The notes: generated by a model not told the origin, from the sequence alone. A DNA stretch of 58,755 nt from Lachnospiraceae bacterium (GCA_910575155.1 CAJTDX010000019.1:1-58755), one strand, 5' to 3'. Positions 17,054 to 25,590 are shown, counted from the stretch's first letter. A program made the numbers and translations.

Positions 17054-17830
17054 ATGAAGAAAAGAATATATCTGACAGGATTTATGCTTTGTGCGGCATT
17101 GTTTGTTGTTTCACTATACCAGGTCATTCATGACATTGCCAGCGCCAGGAATGCAGAAGAAGCATTTGCGTATCTGGCAGAAGTGGTGGAAGTGGCAGGG
17201 GAACCAGGGGGAAAAATGCCAAAAAGAGAGAATCCACAGAGAGGGAACCAGTCCCCGTTAGAGCAATACCAGAAACTTTTCCAACAGAACAATGAACTGG
17301 CAGGATGGGTGTCCATTGAGGGAACCAATATCAACTATCCGGTCATGTATACGCCAGAGAAGCCAGACTTCTATCTCAAACACAACTTTGAGAAAGCATA
17401 CAGCGCTTATGGCGTGCCTTATATTGCGGAACATTGCAGCCCATTTGAGCCAAGCGACAACATTCTTATCTATGGGCATCACATGAAAAACGGGTCAATG
17501 TTTACGGGGCTGTTGGAGTATGAAGATAAGGCGTTTTATGAAAAGCACAAAACTATCAGCTTTGACACGCTGACAGAACAGGCGGACTATGAGGTCATTG
17601 CAGCATTCAAGACCACGGTGTATGACGAGGCAGGATTTCCGTTCTATTTATTTGCCGACGCAGAAACAGAAAAAGCATTTCAGGATTATGTGGATGCGTG
17701 TCAATCACTTTCACTATATGATACGGCAGTGACAGCGAAGTATGGGGATAAACTGGTCACACTGTCTACTTGTGAATATTCCCAGAAGAATGGGCGGTTT
17801 GTGGTAGTGGCAAAAAAGAAGCAACAGTAA
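17054..17830 (+). CDS. srtB: class B sortase
   Basis: Membrane-anchored transpeptidase that attaches surface proteins to the cell wall. The start at ATG 17054 follows AGGGAGGG, giving 258 residues. One N-terminal membrane helix (IYLTGFMLCAALFVVSLY) precedes a linker and the SrtB domain: NELAGWVSIEGTNINYPV, the catalytic His of YGHH at about residue 142, Cys240 in TLSTCEY and Arg248 in GRFVVV. All catalytic residues are present. In such ICEs the sortase probably anchors element-encoded adhesins or assists channel assembly; no LPxTG-type substrate is visible nearby. Confidence 0.92.
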   Translation: MKKRIYLTGFMLCAALFVVSLYQVIHDIASARNAEEAFAYLAEVVEVAGEPGGKMPKRENPQRGNQSPLEQYQKLFQQNNELAGWVSIEGTNINYPVMYTPEKPDFYLKHNFEKAYSAYGVPYIAEHCSPFEPSDNILIYGHHMKNGSMFTGLLEYEDKAFYEKHKTISFDTLTEQADYEVIAAFKTTVYDEAGFPFYLFADAETEKAFQDYVDACQSLSLYDTAVTAKYGDKLVTLSTCEYSQKNGRFVVVAKKKQQ

Positions 17831-17936
17831 AAGAAATTTGTCATACTCCAAAGATGGCAGGGGCATATCATTCCGTTGTTTGCAGTACAGAGTGTATGCC
17901 AATGCCATCTTAGAAATTTAGGAAAGGGGGTATACG

Positions 17937-19871
17937 ATGGCGAAAGAAATCCGAACACGTCAAGTCTGTAAGGATATAAAAGCGTTGGATAAGGCCAAAG
18001 CCGCCACAGGGCATATGAAACATGCTTATGTCCGTATAAGGGAACGTGCAGGGAATGCGCAGATGCAAGGCCAGGAAAGTGAAACACCAGCCGATTATGC
18101 AGAAACTAAAATGGAACATGGGGCAGCCAGGGTAATCCATGAAGCTGTCCGTCCAATCAGGCAGCAAGGCAGGAGAAAGGTAAAGCAAGAAAAAGAAATA
18201 CGCCAAACAGCAGAAACAATAAAACAGGGAAGACAGGAAAATGGAGAGGGTCATACTTCTGGAAAGGAGCCGTGTCCCTCTTTTTCTTCGGCACAGGAGG
18301 GGAAATCTTACCAGACCAAAAGCCAGGGAGCAAAAAATAAAAATGCACAGGCAGGGCAGCAGCCTTTGCCACAGAGACAGACACAGCGGCAAGCCATACA
18401 GCAGGCAGGGCAGCGAAAAGCACAGGAACAAACCATATGGCGGGAGAGCCAGCGAAAAGCTGTGCAGCGGACAAGTCAGCAGAGGGTTTCAGAAATTGGC
18501 AGAATCCAAGTGCGGGAATTGCCAAAGCAGACGATTAAGACCCTGGAACACAGCGAAAAGACCATTAAGACAAACCATTATTCTGGGCGGGCAATAAAGC
18601 CCGTCAGGAAAGGAGCTGTCAAAGGCACAGGAAAATCCATCAAGACAGCCGAGCAGACGGCGAAAACCACAGTTAAGACGAGCCAGAAAGCGGCAAAGAC
18701 GGCACAAAAGACCGCAAGGACTTCTGCAAAGATGGCAGAAAAAGCAGCGAGGGCAGCAAAGCAGGCAGCGAGGGCAGCAGGGGAAACAGTAAAAGCCGCA
18801 GCAAAAGCGGCGTCTGCTTCAGCAAAGGCAGCAGCTGCAGCAACAAAAGCTTTCATTGCCGCCCTTGCCGCTGGTGGGTGGGCGGCAGCGCTTATTTTGA
18901 TTGTCATTCTTTTATTTGGCGCAGTATTCCATATGACAGGGGGCGACAATTTAAGCACGGTAAATCCAGTCAGTGCAGAAGTAGAGGCATATCGGCCAGT
19001 CATACAAAAATATGCAGACCAGTATGGGATTGGCGAATATGTAGAGCTGCTTATGGCTGTGATGATGCAGGAAAGCGGCGGAAGGGGAAATGACCCCATG
19101 CAGAGTTCACAGTGTCCTTATAACAAGAAATACCCAAGGAAACCCAATGGCATCAAAGAACCGGAATATTCCATTGCATGTGGAGTGCAGGCGCTGAAAG
19201 CAGAACTGACAGAAGCGGAAGCGGAAAGCCCTATTGACATGGAGCGTATCAAGCTGGCGTTACAAGGGTACAATTATGGTAACGGATATATTAAGTGGGC
19301 AAAAAACAATTACGGGGGCTATACAGCGGCAGGAGCTGTTGAATTTTCTGAAATGATGGCGAAGAAAATGGGATGGAAAAGCTACGGGGACAAACAGTAT
19401 GTCCCCCATGTCCTTCAGTATTATGCTTTTGGCAGAATCCCAGCAGGAACCGGAAACCAGGCAATTGTGCAGGTGGCGCTTACCCAGGAAGGGAACAGCG
19501 GAGACACCTATTGGAGCTGGTACGGGTTTGGAAGCCGTGTGGAGTGGTGCGCCTGTTTCGTGTCGTGGTGTGGGGAACAATGCGGCTATTTAGAGAGCGG
19601 CGTAATTCCAAAATTCTCCCTTTGTTCCGATGGTGCGAGATGGTTCCAAACGAAAGGTCAGTTTCAAGATGGCAGTTTTGTCCCAGCGGCAGGCGACATC
19701 ATCTTTTTTGACTGGAAAAACGATGGAACTATCGACCATGTGGGGATTGTGGAGAACGTGGCGGATGGCGTGGTGCATACCGTGGAAGGGAACAGTAAGG
19801 ATAAAGTGGCAAAGCGCAGTTATCCTTTGGGAGACCGTAGAATTTATGGATATGGCTGTCCAGTATTTTAG
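17937..19871 (+). CDS. lysozyme-like/CHAP cell-wall hydrolase with a basic N-terminal region
   Basis: VirB1-like hydrolase that opens peptidoglycan for the mating channel. The first 340 residues are Lys/Arg/Gln/Ala-rich and repetitive (runs such as KTAQKTARTSAKMAEKAARA), followed by one membrane helix (AALILIVILLFGAVF, about residue 320). The extracellular part has a lysozyme-like domain (YGIGEYVELLMAVMMQESGG, catalytic Glu in QESGG) and a C-terminal CHAP amidase/endopeptidase with the catalytic Cys in VEWCACFVSWCG and His in DHVGIVE. This two-domain order matches CwlT of ICEBs1 and Tn916. 644 residues is long because of the basic region. ATG 17937, after GGAAAGGGGG. Confidence 0.9.
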   Translation: MAKEIRTRQVCKDIKALDKAKAATGHMKHAYVRIRERAGNAQMQGQESETPADYAETKMEHGAARVIHEAVRPIRQQGRRKVKQEKEIRQTAETIKQGRQENGEGHTSGKEPCPSFSSAQEGKSYQTKSQGAKNKNAQAGQQPLPQRQTQRQAIQQAGQRKAQEQTIWRESQRKAVQRTSQQRVSEIGRIQVRELPKQTIKTLEHSEKTIKTNHYSGRAIKPVRKGAVKGTGKSIKTAEQTAKTTVKTSQKAAKTAQKTARTSAKMAEKAARAAKQAARAAGETVKAAAKAASASAKAAAAATKAFIAALAAGGWAAALILIVILLFGAVFHMTGGDNLSTVNPVSAEVEAYRPVIQKYADQYGIGEYVELLMAVMMQESGGRGNDPMQSSQCPYNKKYPRKPNGIKEPEYSIACGVQALKAELTEAEAESPIDMERIKLALQGYNYGNGYIKWAKNNYGGYTAAGAVEFSEMMAKKMGWKSYGDKQYVPHVLQYYAFGRIPAGTGNQAIVQVALTQEGNSGDTYWSWYGFGSRVEWCACFVSWCGEQCGYLESGVIPKFSLCSDGARWFQTKGQFQDGSFVPAAGDIIFFDWKNDGTIDHVGIVENVADGVVHTVEGNSKDKVAKRSYPLGDRRIYGYGCPVF

Positions 19872-19883
19872 TTCACGGCAAAG

Positions 19884-19916
19884 GAAAGGCGGGCAATTGT
19901 TCCCTGCCTTTCTTTT
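19884..19916 (+). terminator. intrinsic terminator of the conjugation operon
   Basis: GAAAGGC (19884-19890) pairs with GCCTTTC (19906-19912), extended by G/C pairs inside and followed by TTTT. It closes the transfer gene block, and base composition changes just after it. Confidence 0.6.
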
Positions 19917-20041
19917 GCTATTTATTATGCGATACTACTATGAAATAAAACTTTTATTATAAATCGTCTGTATACGGCCTACATGGAAAAAAAGAATCCC
20001 GTACAATATTTTGTAGTCCATATATGGGCGGAGGTGGAAAG

Positions 20042-20284
20042 ATGAAGTCAAGAGAGGCAGTTGTGTTGCGAATTTTGGAATTAACAAAAAAACAGCATAT
20101 CTCACCGAATAAATTAGCAATGTTATCTGCGGTTCCGCCAACAACCTTAAAAAATATTCTTTATGGTCATACATTAAATCCAGGTATTGTAACGATAGCA
20201 AAACTATGTGACGGATTGGGAATTACAATGAAAGAATTTTTTTCGGCAGATATTTTTGATGAATTGGAACAAGAAATGGAGTAG
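20042..20284 (+). CDS. small XRE-family regulator
   Basis: An 80-residue protein that is almost wholly a Cro/C1-type helix-turn-helix: HISPNKLAMLSAVPPTTLKN, then the LCDGLGITMKEFF motif common at the domain end. It starts at ATG 20042 behind GGAGGTGG (20030-20037). First of five XRE regulators in 3 kb, probably controlling element transfer or excision. AT-rich unlike the conjugation genes. Confidence 0.85.
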   Translation: MKSREAVVLRILELTKKQHISPNKLAMLSAVPPTTLKNILYGHTLNPGIVTIAKLCDGLGITMKEFFSADIFDELEQEME

Positions 20285-20338
20285 GTAAACTTTAAAGATA
20301 AGATAGCGGTATGGCGTTCATTCAGAAAGAGGTGGGAA

Positions 20339-20695
20339 ATGGAAAATAGGGTGTTGGGGCAGAAAATAGCAGGTCTAAGAAAATCGAAAAAGATCACATC
20401 AGAGAAATTAGCCAATATGTGCAATGTTTATCCTGGGCATATTCGCCAGATTGAATCTGGAGTACGCCTGCCAAGTCTTAAACTTCTTGTGGACATATGT
20501 AACGCATTGCAAGTATCTCCAGAATATTTGCTGTCACAGGAATTGACAATGGTTGAGCACATGGAAAATGCGGATGATAGTTATGAGAGAGTTTTAGAAA
20601 AGATTAAAAAATTTACGCCTAATGAGTTATGTATTCTGGAGCATTTATTGGAATCTTATTTTGACAGTTTAGCCTTTATTAAAAAACAAGAGTAA
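20339..20695 (+). CDS. XRE-family regulator
   Basis: A 118-residue protein: Cro/C1-type helix-turn-helix in the first 65 residues (LRKSKKITSEKLANMCNVYPGHIRQIE, shown here in parts: KKITSEKLANMCNV and HIRQIESGVRLPSL), then a helical tail ending ILEHLLESYFDSL. Its ATG at 20339 follows GAGGTGGG. The tail resembles those of the paralogues at 21345 and 21844 (CSLQDMYILEDVV), suggesting a common oligomerisation helix. Ends before a strong bidirectional terminator. Confidence 0.85.
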   Translation: MENRVLGQKIAGLRKSKKITSEKLANMCNVYPGHIRQIESGVRLPSLKLLVDICNALQVSPEYLLSQELTMVEHMENADDSYERVLEKIKKFTPNELCILEHLLESYFDSLAFIKKQE

Positions 20696-20801
20696 ATGTG
20701 TAGACTATTATTTATTTTAGTTTGGAGATAAATTCAGGAAGGTGTAATTAATTTTATGTCATTGCCAGAAAAACGTTTATAATTGTATACATAGAGTAGT
20801 T

Positions 20802-20852
20802 AGGTCTGTTACACCAGTGATAAAAAATGTCACAAGTGTAACAGACCTTTTT
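20802..20852. terminator. bidirectional terminator
   Basis: AGGTCTGTTACAC (20802-20814) pairs perfectly with GTGTAACAGACCT (20836-20848), a 13-bp stem, with T-runs on both sides. It separates the plus-strand regulator from the converging minus-strand gene. Confidence 0.75.
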
Positions 20853-21186
20853 AAATGTTTGCTATTTTAAATCTTTCTTCCAGAACATCGGCATATTTTG
20901 TGGTTTCTAAATGGAATTTTTCTCGTTCTTCTTCTGTAATAATTTTTAGGTCTGCTAGAATTATCAAAGCCATTTCGATAGCTAGAGTAGCTGGACTATT
21001 TCTTACCCAGTGGCGGATAGTTATCTCATTTTCCTTAAAGTCATTGACTGTTATAATAAATTTTTCTTTATCTATAAAAGTAATGATTAAAGAATTTAAA
21101 GTATCATCTAAAGTGAGATCTGTAAATAGTGAATCATGTTCGTTCAGTATTTCAAATAGCAAATCTTTTACTTGGTCTTTTGTCAT
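20851..21186 (-). CDS. small acidic protein of unknown function
   Basis: The only minus-strand gene I call inside the element. I place the start at the ATG complementary to 21184-21186, preceded by AAGGAAAGG on that strand, giving 111 residues; a longer frame to 21294 has no better site. The protein is soluble with alternating helix and strand pattern (NSLIITFIDKEKFIITVND) and ends in a charged helix. No family is recognised. It faces the XRE gene at 21345, so their promoters share about 160 bases; one may control the other. Confidence 0.55.
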   Translation of the reverse strand: MTKDQVKDLLFEILNEHDSLFTDLTLDDTLNSLIITFIDKEKFIITVNDFKENEITIRHWVRNSPATLAIEMALIILADLKIITEEEREKFHLETTKYADVLEERFKIANI

Positions 21187-21295
21187 AATATGATTTTCCT
21201 TTCCTTGAATGTTATATGGAATATTTCTAATAATGCTTAATTTATTAACTATATAAGCACTAAAAAGTCTATATAGTTTATGTAATAATAACATT

Positions 21296-21336
21296 TTAGC
21301 CTATACAATTCAAGTATAAATTAATTATATGGGCGG
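21296..21336 (+). repeat. copy 1 of a 41-bp direct repeat before an XRE gene
   Basis: TTAGCCTATACAATTCAAGT followed by A-T-A/G-AAATTAATTATATGGGCGG is repeated at 21796-21836 with one visible difference, exactly 500 bases away. Each copy carries the leader and ribosome binding region (GGGCGG) of one of two paralogous regulators and may include a promoter or operator. Confidence 0.7.
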
Positions 21337-21344
21337 AAAAATAT

Positions 21345-21686
21345 ATGAATTATTATAAGATAGGACAACGTATTCGTAAATTTAGGAAAGCATATAACTT
21401 ATCACAAGAGCAGTTAGCAGAAAAAGTAGGAATATCACCAACTCATATGAGCCATATTGAGACAGGAAATACGAAACTAAGTTTACCAGTGTTTGTAGAA
21501 ATAGCAAAGATTTTGTGTGTGCAAACAGATGAACTTCTTTATGATGCACCTCAAAATGATAAGACAGTTATTAAGAAGGAACTGATAGAAATTTTTAATG
21601 GTTGTTCCTTACAAGATATGTATATTTTGGAAGATGTGGTTAAGGCAGTTAAAATATCTTTGGAAAAATACAGGAGTCTGAATTAA
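21345..21686 (+). CDS. XRE-family regulator, paralogue A
   Basis: A 113-residue Cro/C1-type regulator: IGQRIRKFRKAYNLSQEQLA, EKVGISPTHMSHIETGNTKL, then a C-terminal helix (CSLQDMYILEDVVKAVKISL). The start is ATG 21345 after GGGCGG. It is nearly identical to the next regulator through the DNA-binding domain, including the recognition helix (one P/T change), so both should bind the same operator. The tails differ more. Confidence 0.88.
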   Translation: MNYYKIGQRIRKFRKAYNLSQEQLAEKVGISPTHMSHIETGNTKLSLPVFVEIAKILCVQTDELLYDAPQNDKTVIKKELIEIFNGCSLQDMYILEDVVKAVKISLEKYRSLN

Positions 21687-21795
21687 AAACAATCATACGA
21701 ATAGACATTTTTTTGAACAAAACAATTTTTGAACATCTAATATTTGAACTGTATAGATATAAATTAGCTTATATAATTTATGTAATTATGTAGTA

Positions 21796-21836
21796 TTAGC
21801 CTATACAATTCAAGTAGAAATTAATTATATGGGCGG
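21796..21836 (+). repeat. copy 2 of the 41-bp direct repeat
   Basis: Second copy of the leader repeat at 21296-21336, here upstream of paralogue B. It marks the duplication unit of the regulator pair. Confidence 0.7.
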
Positions 21837-21843
21837 TGAAATT

Positions 21844-22194
21844 TTGGATTATTATAAAATTGGGCAACGCATACGAAAATTTAGAAAGGCATATAATCTG
21901 TCGCAAGAGCAATTAGCTGAAAAGGTAGGAATCTCAACAACGCACATGAGTCATATTGAAACAGGGAATACAAAATTAAGCTTGCCTGTTTTTGTAGAAA
22001 TTGCAAAGGTTTTATGTGTACAAACAGACGAACTTCTTTACGATATTCCTCAAAAGAGTAAAATGTTAATAAAAGGGGAGATAGAAGAAATATTTAATTC
22101 TTGTTCTGTGCAGGATATGTATATATTAAAGGATTTGTTAAAAGCAGTTAAAGTGTCTTTGGATAAATATCATGAGCCAAGTTTGAAGGAATAA
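21844..22194 (+). CDS. XRE-family regulator, paralogue B
   Basis: A Cro/C1-type regulator almost identical to paralogue A in residues 1-70. I choose the TTG at 21844 because it aligns with the ATG of paralogue A and has GGGCGGTGA at 21831-21839; an ATG at 21829 in frame would overlap that site. 116 residues. The pair arose by tandem duplication. Followed at once by a strong terminator. Confidence 0.85.
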   Translation: MDYYKIGQRIRKFRKAYNLSQEQLAEKVGISTTHMSHIETGNTKLSLPVFVEIAKVLCVQTDELLYDIPQKSKMLIKGEIEEIFNSCSVQDMYILKDLLKAVKVSLDKYHEPSLKE

Positions 22195-22241
22195 AAACGG
22201 ATATTCATCTACAACTATATTGAATATCCGTTTTTATTTTT
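22194..22241 (+). terminator. intrinsic terminator
   Basis: AAAACGGATATTCA (22194-22207) pairs with TGAATATCCGTTTT (22221-22234), followed by a T-rich tail. It overlaps the stop codon of the regulator. Confidence 0.8.
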
Positions 22242-22638
22242 CTAAATCGGTAATTTAATGCTTCCACTTAATTTCAAAATTTTATAAACAGAATAAGATA
22301 GTATAACGATAATAACATGGTAAATATACTTTGGCAGAATACGTCGAAGAAAGTCGAGCTGTTTTTGTAGACAAGTGTAGGAACATAGTGTACTATTAGA
22401 ACAACAAACAAAATGTAGCATTTACCTTTATAGCAAACAAAATGAAAGGGGATGATATATGAAAAATATTGTAATATAAATTTTGAACTGATGAAAAACT
22501 AAAAGCAAAGAGCTTTTCTTTTTTTATCTCAATACTACGTAAAATCATATATTTATATATCTGATTTATAGAACTGATATATTTTTCCCCGAAAGGTTAT
22601 GATAATCATATAATCTAAGCTAAGGGGTGTGTCAGTAT
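22242..22638. other. AT-rich non-coding region before an XRE gene
   Basis: No gene seen. A hairpin AAAAGC/GCTTTT at 22501-22517 followed by T-runs looks like a second terminator, preceded by a six-codon ORF with a GGGG site. ACAAACAAAATG occurs twice at about 22405-22450 and could be an operator repeat. Confidence 0.35.
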
Positions 22639-22962
22639 TTGATTGGAAATTTTGTGGCTGAACGGATAAAAGATTTATGTAGCAAAAAGAATATGAGCCA
22701 GTATGAATTGGCTAAACGGGCGGGTATGACACAATCCTCAGTATCAACCTTATTAAACAAAGGAAATGTGCCAAGAATCACAACATTGGAGAAAGTGTGC
22801 CAAGGATTTGGAATTACCTTAGCTCAATTTTTTGTGGAAGATGAAGAATATCCAGATTTGTCAGAAGAACAGTTAAAGGTTCTTAATACTTGGCAGAAAT
22901 TATCTGTAAAAGAAAAAGCAGCTATAGAAAAGATTGTAAGTAGTATTATAGATATGCGGTGA
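22639..22962 (+). CDS. XRE-family regulator
   Basis: A 107-residue Cro/C1-type regulator: ERIKDLCSKKNMSQYELAKR, TQSSVSTLLNKGNVPRITTL, then the frequent LAQFFVEDEEYPDLSEEQ linker and a short helix (LSVKEKAAIEKIV). I prefer the TTG at 22639 with AAGGGG at 22622-22627; a GTG at 22627 in frame overlaps that site. Fifth XRE gene of the cluster. Confidence 0.82.
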   Translation: MIGNFVAERIKDLCSKKNMSQYELAKRAGMTQSSVSTLLNKGNVPRITTLEKVCQGFGITLAQFFVEDEEYPDLSEEQLKVLNTWQKLSVKEKAAIEKIVSSIIDMR

Positions 22963-22965
22963 AAG

Positions 22966-22992
22966 AACAGCCTTTGTGGGGGCTGTTTTTTT
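22966..22992 (+). terminator. intrinsic terminator
   Basis: AACAGCC (22966-22972) pairs with GGCTGTT (22981-22987), followed by a T-run. Confidence 0.75.
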
Positions 22993-23132
22993 GTGGATGA
23001 TTAGGAAATTCTTAGCTTTTAGATTTAGTTACTGAAGAAAGAATATTATGCGAGTGGAAAATTATCAAATTCAATTAAGTTTATCAGGAATTAAGTGGTA
23101 TTAGAGAAAGTAAAAGAAAGAGGTACAGAAAT

Positions 23133-23492
23133 ATGGCCGAAATCAATGGATATATGAGATTTATGGGAGACAATCTGCAAGAATTAGAGAAATTTGAATA
23201 TGCCTTAGGTGATATTAAGGGCAGTATGAAGCTGGCAATGGAAAGTATTAAAAGTAGGACGCTAAACCGACTGCTGGAATTGGATAAAGAATACCAAATT
23301 AGGCTACAGGAGCAAAGACTGGCATACAACGTTTATGAACAGACAGAGTTTTCAGAAGAACAACGGGAAGTGATTGATATGCTGATTGCAAGAAATGAGG
23401 AGGCTAATTTTGATAAGAGTGTAAATGAATATATGGCGGGAATGATAGATGCTTACTCAATTTTAAAATTATTTGGTCTTACGAATGAATAA
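23133..23492 (+). CDS. unknown helical ICE protein
   Basis: A 119-residue, helix-rich soluble protein of unknown function. Visible features are a charged N-terminal helix, LLELDKEYQIRLQEQRLAYN, and FSEEQREVIDMLIARNEEAN followed by MAGMIDAYSILKLFGL. The two-helix layout with a conserved-looking hydrophobic C-terminus resembles small accessory proteins of Clostridia elements (I thought of DUF6809, but cannot confirm). ATG 23133 with AAAGAGG upstream. Confidence 0.6.
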   Translation: MAEINGYMRFMGDNLQELEKFEYALGDIKGSMKLAMESIKSRTLNRLLELDKEYQIRLQEQRLAYNVYEQTEFSEEQREVIDMLIARNEEANFDKSVNEYMAGMIDAYSILKLFGLTNE

Positions 23493-23580
23493 ATAAGTAT
23501 AGAAATACAAAGAAGAAATGTAGATAAGGTTTATCACAATATACAAATAATACATAAAGTAAAGATAAAAGGGTGGAAAA

Positions 23581-24009
23581 ATGGATATAGAAAAATTTGC
23601 AGATATACTTTTAAAAAGCATTAAAAAAGCGGAGATGCCTGTTACAGAGGTGGAACGGATAAAAGACAGTTTATTTGGTATAGCAATGTCTGATGATAAT
23701 CAATTTTTAATAAAAATAGGTAAGCGTGAACCAAAACAGGAAGCGGCTCTTTTAGAAATGGAGGAATCAGATAGTAAAATTCATGAGATTTACAATAAAT
23801 TTGCGGACAGTTGGGAATATGAGCTAATACTGAAACACAATGATTTTGATATAAGTTGGTTAATAGGAGTATTGGAATCAGAAGAATACGATAAACTTGA
23901 AGAATATATTCTACACTATTGTGCAAAAAATGATGAACTTTTGTTTCGTTTAGGGTTTAAGTATGCATGGTCGTTGTTTTCTGAATGTGCTGAAAAAGAA
24001 CATGTGTAA
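23581..24009 (+). CDS. unknown acidic ICE protein
   Basis: A 142-residue acidic, helical protein starting at ATG 23581 behind AAGGGTGG. It has no signal peptide, membrane segment or known motif. The C-terminus (ELLFRLGFKYAWSLFSEC) loosely resembles that of the preceding gene, with a hydrophobic helix after an acidic linker, so the two may be distant relatives. No function is proposed. Confidence 0.55.
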   Translation: MDIEKFADILLKSIKKAEMPVTEVERIKDSLFGIAMSDDNQFLIKIGKREPKQEAALLEMEESDSKIHEIYNKFADSWEYELILKHNDFDISWLIGVLESEEYDKLEEYILHYCAKNDELLFRLGFKYAWSLFSECAEKEHV

Positions 24010-24098
24010 AACCGGAATCATGAATTTTGAAATAATTATAACAACTAAAATTTGCAATAAAATTATCTGTTTTTACTAATTATAACAACATAAAAGCA

Positions 24099-24140
24099 AG
24101 GCAGTACAGGATACGCAATTCCTGGCTGCCTTATTTTTTA
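24099..24140 (+). terminator. intrinsic terminator
   Basis: AAGGCAG (24099-24105) pairs with CTGCCTT (24127-24133), followed by ATTTTTT. Ends the two unknown genes. Confidence 0.65.
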
Positions 24141-24326
24141 TATCTAAATTTTCGATGGATATATTAGTTGATTAAAAGTATGTACTTTATTTTTACGTTA
24201 TGTTCCGTGTTGTACATTTTTACATATATAGTGTGAAGGCTTTGTAATAAAATGTAAGACTACGGTGGGGGAAAAGATAATAAATAAGGGAAATAAGATA
24301 TATATTGATATACGATTTAGATATAT

Positions 24327-24357
24327 AGGCGGGTCAGCGATGACCTGCCTTTTTTTT
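24327..24357 (+). terminator. terminator/attenuator in the leader of the sigma-like gene
   Basis: AGGCGGGTCA (24327-24336) pairs with TGACCTGCCT (24341-24350) with one G-U pair, followed by seven T. It stands about 165 bases before the sigma-like gene, so it may stop a small leader RNA. Confidence 0.7.
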
Positions 24358-24480
24358 AATGACAAAGGTTTGTATCTTTGTCAAAGAATTTTTCTATCTT
24401 TGAAGAAGCAGCATGTAATACATGTTTTTGTTGCGAATGCATATGAAAAAACGCAACTGCCTAGAATACGTTCTCCGCCT

Positions 24481-24513
24481 TCCAATCTGGATTTTTAAAA
24501 AATTCAGATTGGA
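24481..24513 (+). promoter_or_regulatory. hairpin overlapping the ribosome binding site of the sigma-like gene
   Basis: TCCAATCTG (24481-24489) pairs with CAGATTGGA (24505-24513), with A/T pairs inside. The right arm includes the first G's of the GGAGGAAAGG site of the gene at 24523, so the fold would hide it. Confidence 0.55.
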
Positions 24514-24522
24514 GGAAAGGAC

Positions 24523-24993
24523 ATGGAGAATAACCGTCCAAAAAGAAGAAAGGATAAGTACAATCCATATACCTTAAGTGAGAAAGCTGGGCATTATTAT
24601 GTTTCATTTAAGGATGGACAAGGCATTTTGCAGGAAATTGAAATCAGTGAACGTATCTATAAGGCTTTTGATAGTTTTGAATTGGAAGATTTAGTTTATC
24701 TGAATGTGTGGGACAGGCATCTGGAACAGTCCAAAGTATGTGAGCAGACATTGAACCAAAGGGCATTTCAAAAACCGGAAGGCATCGAAGAGATTGTTTT
24801 GGATATGTTTGAGACGGAGCAGTTACATAAGGCAATTGTAAACTTGCCAGAGGTTCAGAGGCGCAGGATTGTTCAATATTATTTTGAAGGGTTGACATAT
24901 CAGCAGATTGCTAGGGAAGAGCATTGTTCTTTTCAGGCAGTGGCAAAGTCTATTTCAGCGGCGGAAAAAAGAATGAAAAAATTTTTAAAATAG
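24523..24993 (+). CDS. ICE sigma-70-like factor
   Basis: A 156-residue protein ending in a sigma region 4 helix-turn-helix: LPEVQRRRIVQYYFEGLTYQ followed by QIAREEHCSFQAVAKSIS. The N-terminal half lacks a clear sigma region 2 and instead has HYYVSFKDGQGILQEIEISE, seen in Tn1549-type RNA polymerase sigma factors. It probably activates element genes. ATG 24523 with GGAGGAAAGG at 24511-24520, part of a hairpin. A terminator-like hairpin in the leader suggests control after transcription start. Confidence 0.85.
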   Translation: MENNRPKRRKDKYNPYTLSEKAGHYYVSFKDGQGILQEIEISERIYKAFDSFELEDLVYLNVWDRHLEQSKVCEQTLNQRAFQKPEGIEEIVLDMFETEQLHKAIVNLPEVQRRRIVQYYFEGLTYQQIAREEHCSFQAVAKSISAAEKRMKKFLK

Positions 24994-25020
24994 GTGGTTG
25001 AAAAAAGGCTGATAAGTGAG

Positions 25021-25067
25021 GAAACAGGTGAGAAGGGAAATTTATCCTAACTCATCTGTTTCTTTTT
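25021..25067 (+). terminator. intrinsic terminator
   Basis: GAAACAGGTGAG (25021-25032) pairs with CTCATCTGTTTC (25051-25062) with one G-U pair, followed by TTTTT. Confidence 0.8.
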
Positions 25068-25590
25068 AGTAGGAATAGAGCGAACCTTGACAATTTCATA
25101 CCCATTCATCAGGCACATTCCTGTTGTTATCGTGAAAAACGTAAGCCGCAATAGCCGGTACGCCAAGACCCATACGGGCAAAAGCAGCAAAACTTTATGA
25201 AAAAAAGATATGTCTTTTGCGTTAATTCCAGCCCGTTTTGACGAGCGAAAAATATCAGGTTATAACTGTCAGTTTGCTGCTGGCAGGGCGATAACAGGCA
25301 ACAGGCACAATGATACTCCTGTCTAGTCATAAAGTCGTGTGTAAGTACCATTTGGGTATATAAACGCCGCAACAAATGAGGGCAGCTCGGAGAGATCCTC
25401 GGAGGGGAATTTTCCCGTGGAGCTGGTAAGCAGCCAGCCGCCTGGTGACTTCCCTTTGCCTGCCATAAAATTGTTATTTCGGATGGAAGGCAGGAAAGCC
25501 GGGGCGTCGAGGACAAATAGGCTTATAAAAATAAAAATGGTAGCCGGAAGCAGGGGAAAAATATTCGTGCTTTGCTTCCGGCTGATACAT
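25068..25590. other. gene-poor region with hairpins
   Basis: I find no gene supported by start, length and family. The last part holds AGCCGGAAGC (25542-25551) pairing with GCTTCCGGCT (25574-25583). A short frame at about 25134-25200 is open but not convincing. The region could encode a structured RNA or be decayed. Confidence 0.35.

Noticed and set aside
18578-19099. Ala/Phe-rich minus-strand frame opposite the hydrolase gene
   Set aside because: It is the complement of the Lys/Ala repeats; no start signal.
24265-24498. Open frame of 77 codons before the sigma-like gene
   Set aside because: It runs through a strong terminator hairpin and its T-run; composition is not protein-like.
25127-25516. 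Minus-strand frame of 129 codons in the gene-poor ICE region
   Set aside because: Cys/Leu/Pro-rich with no start signal and no family likeness.
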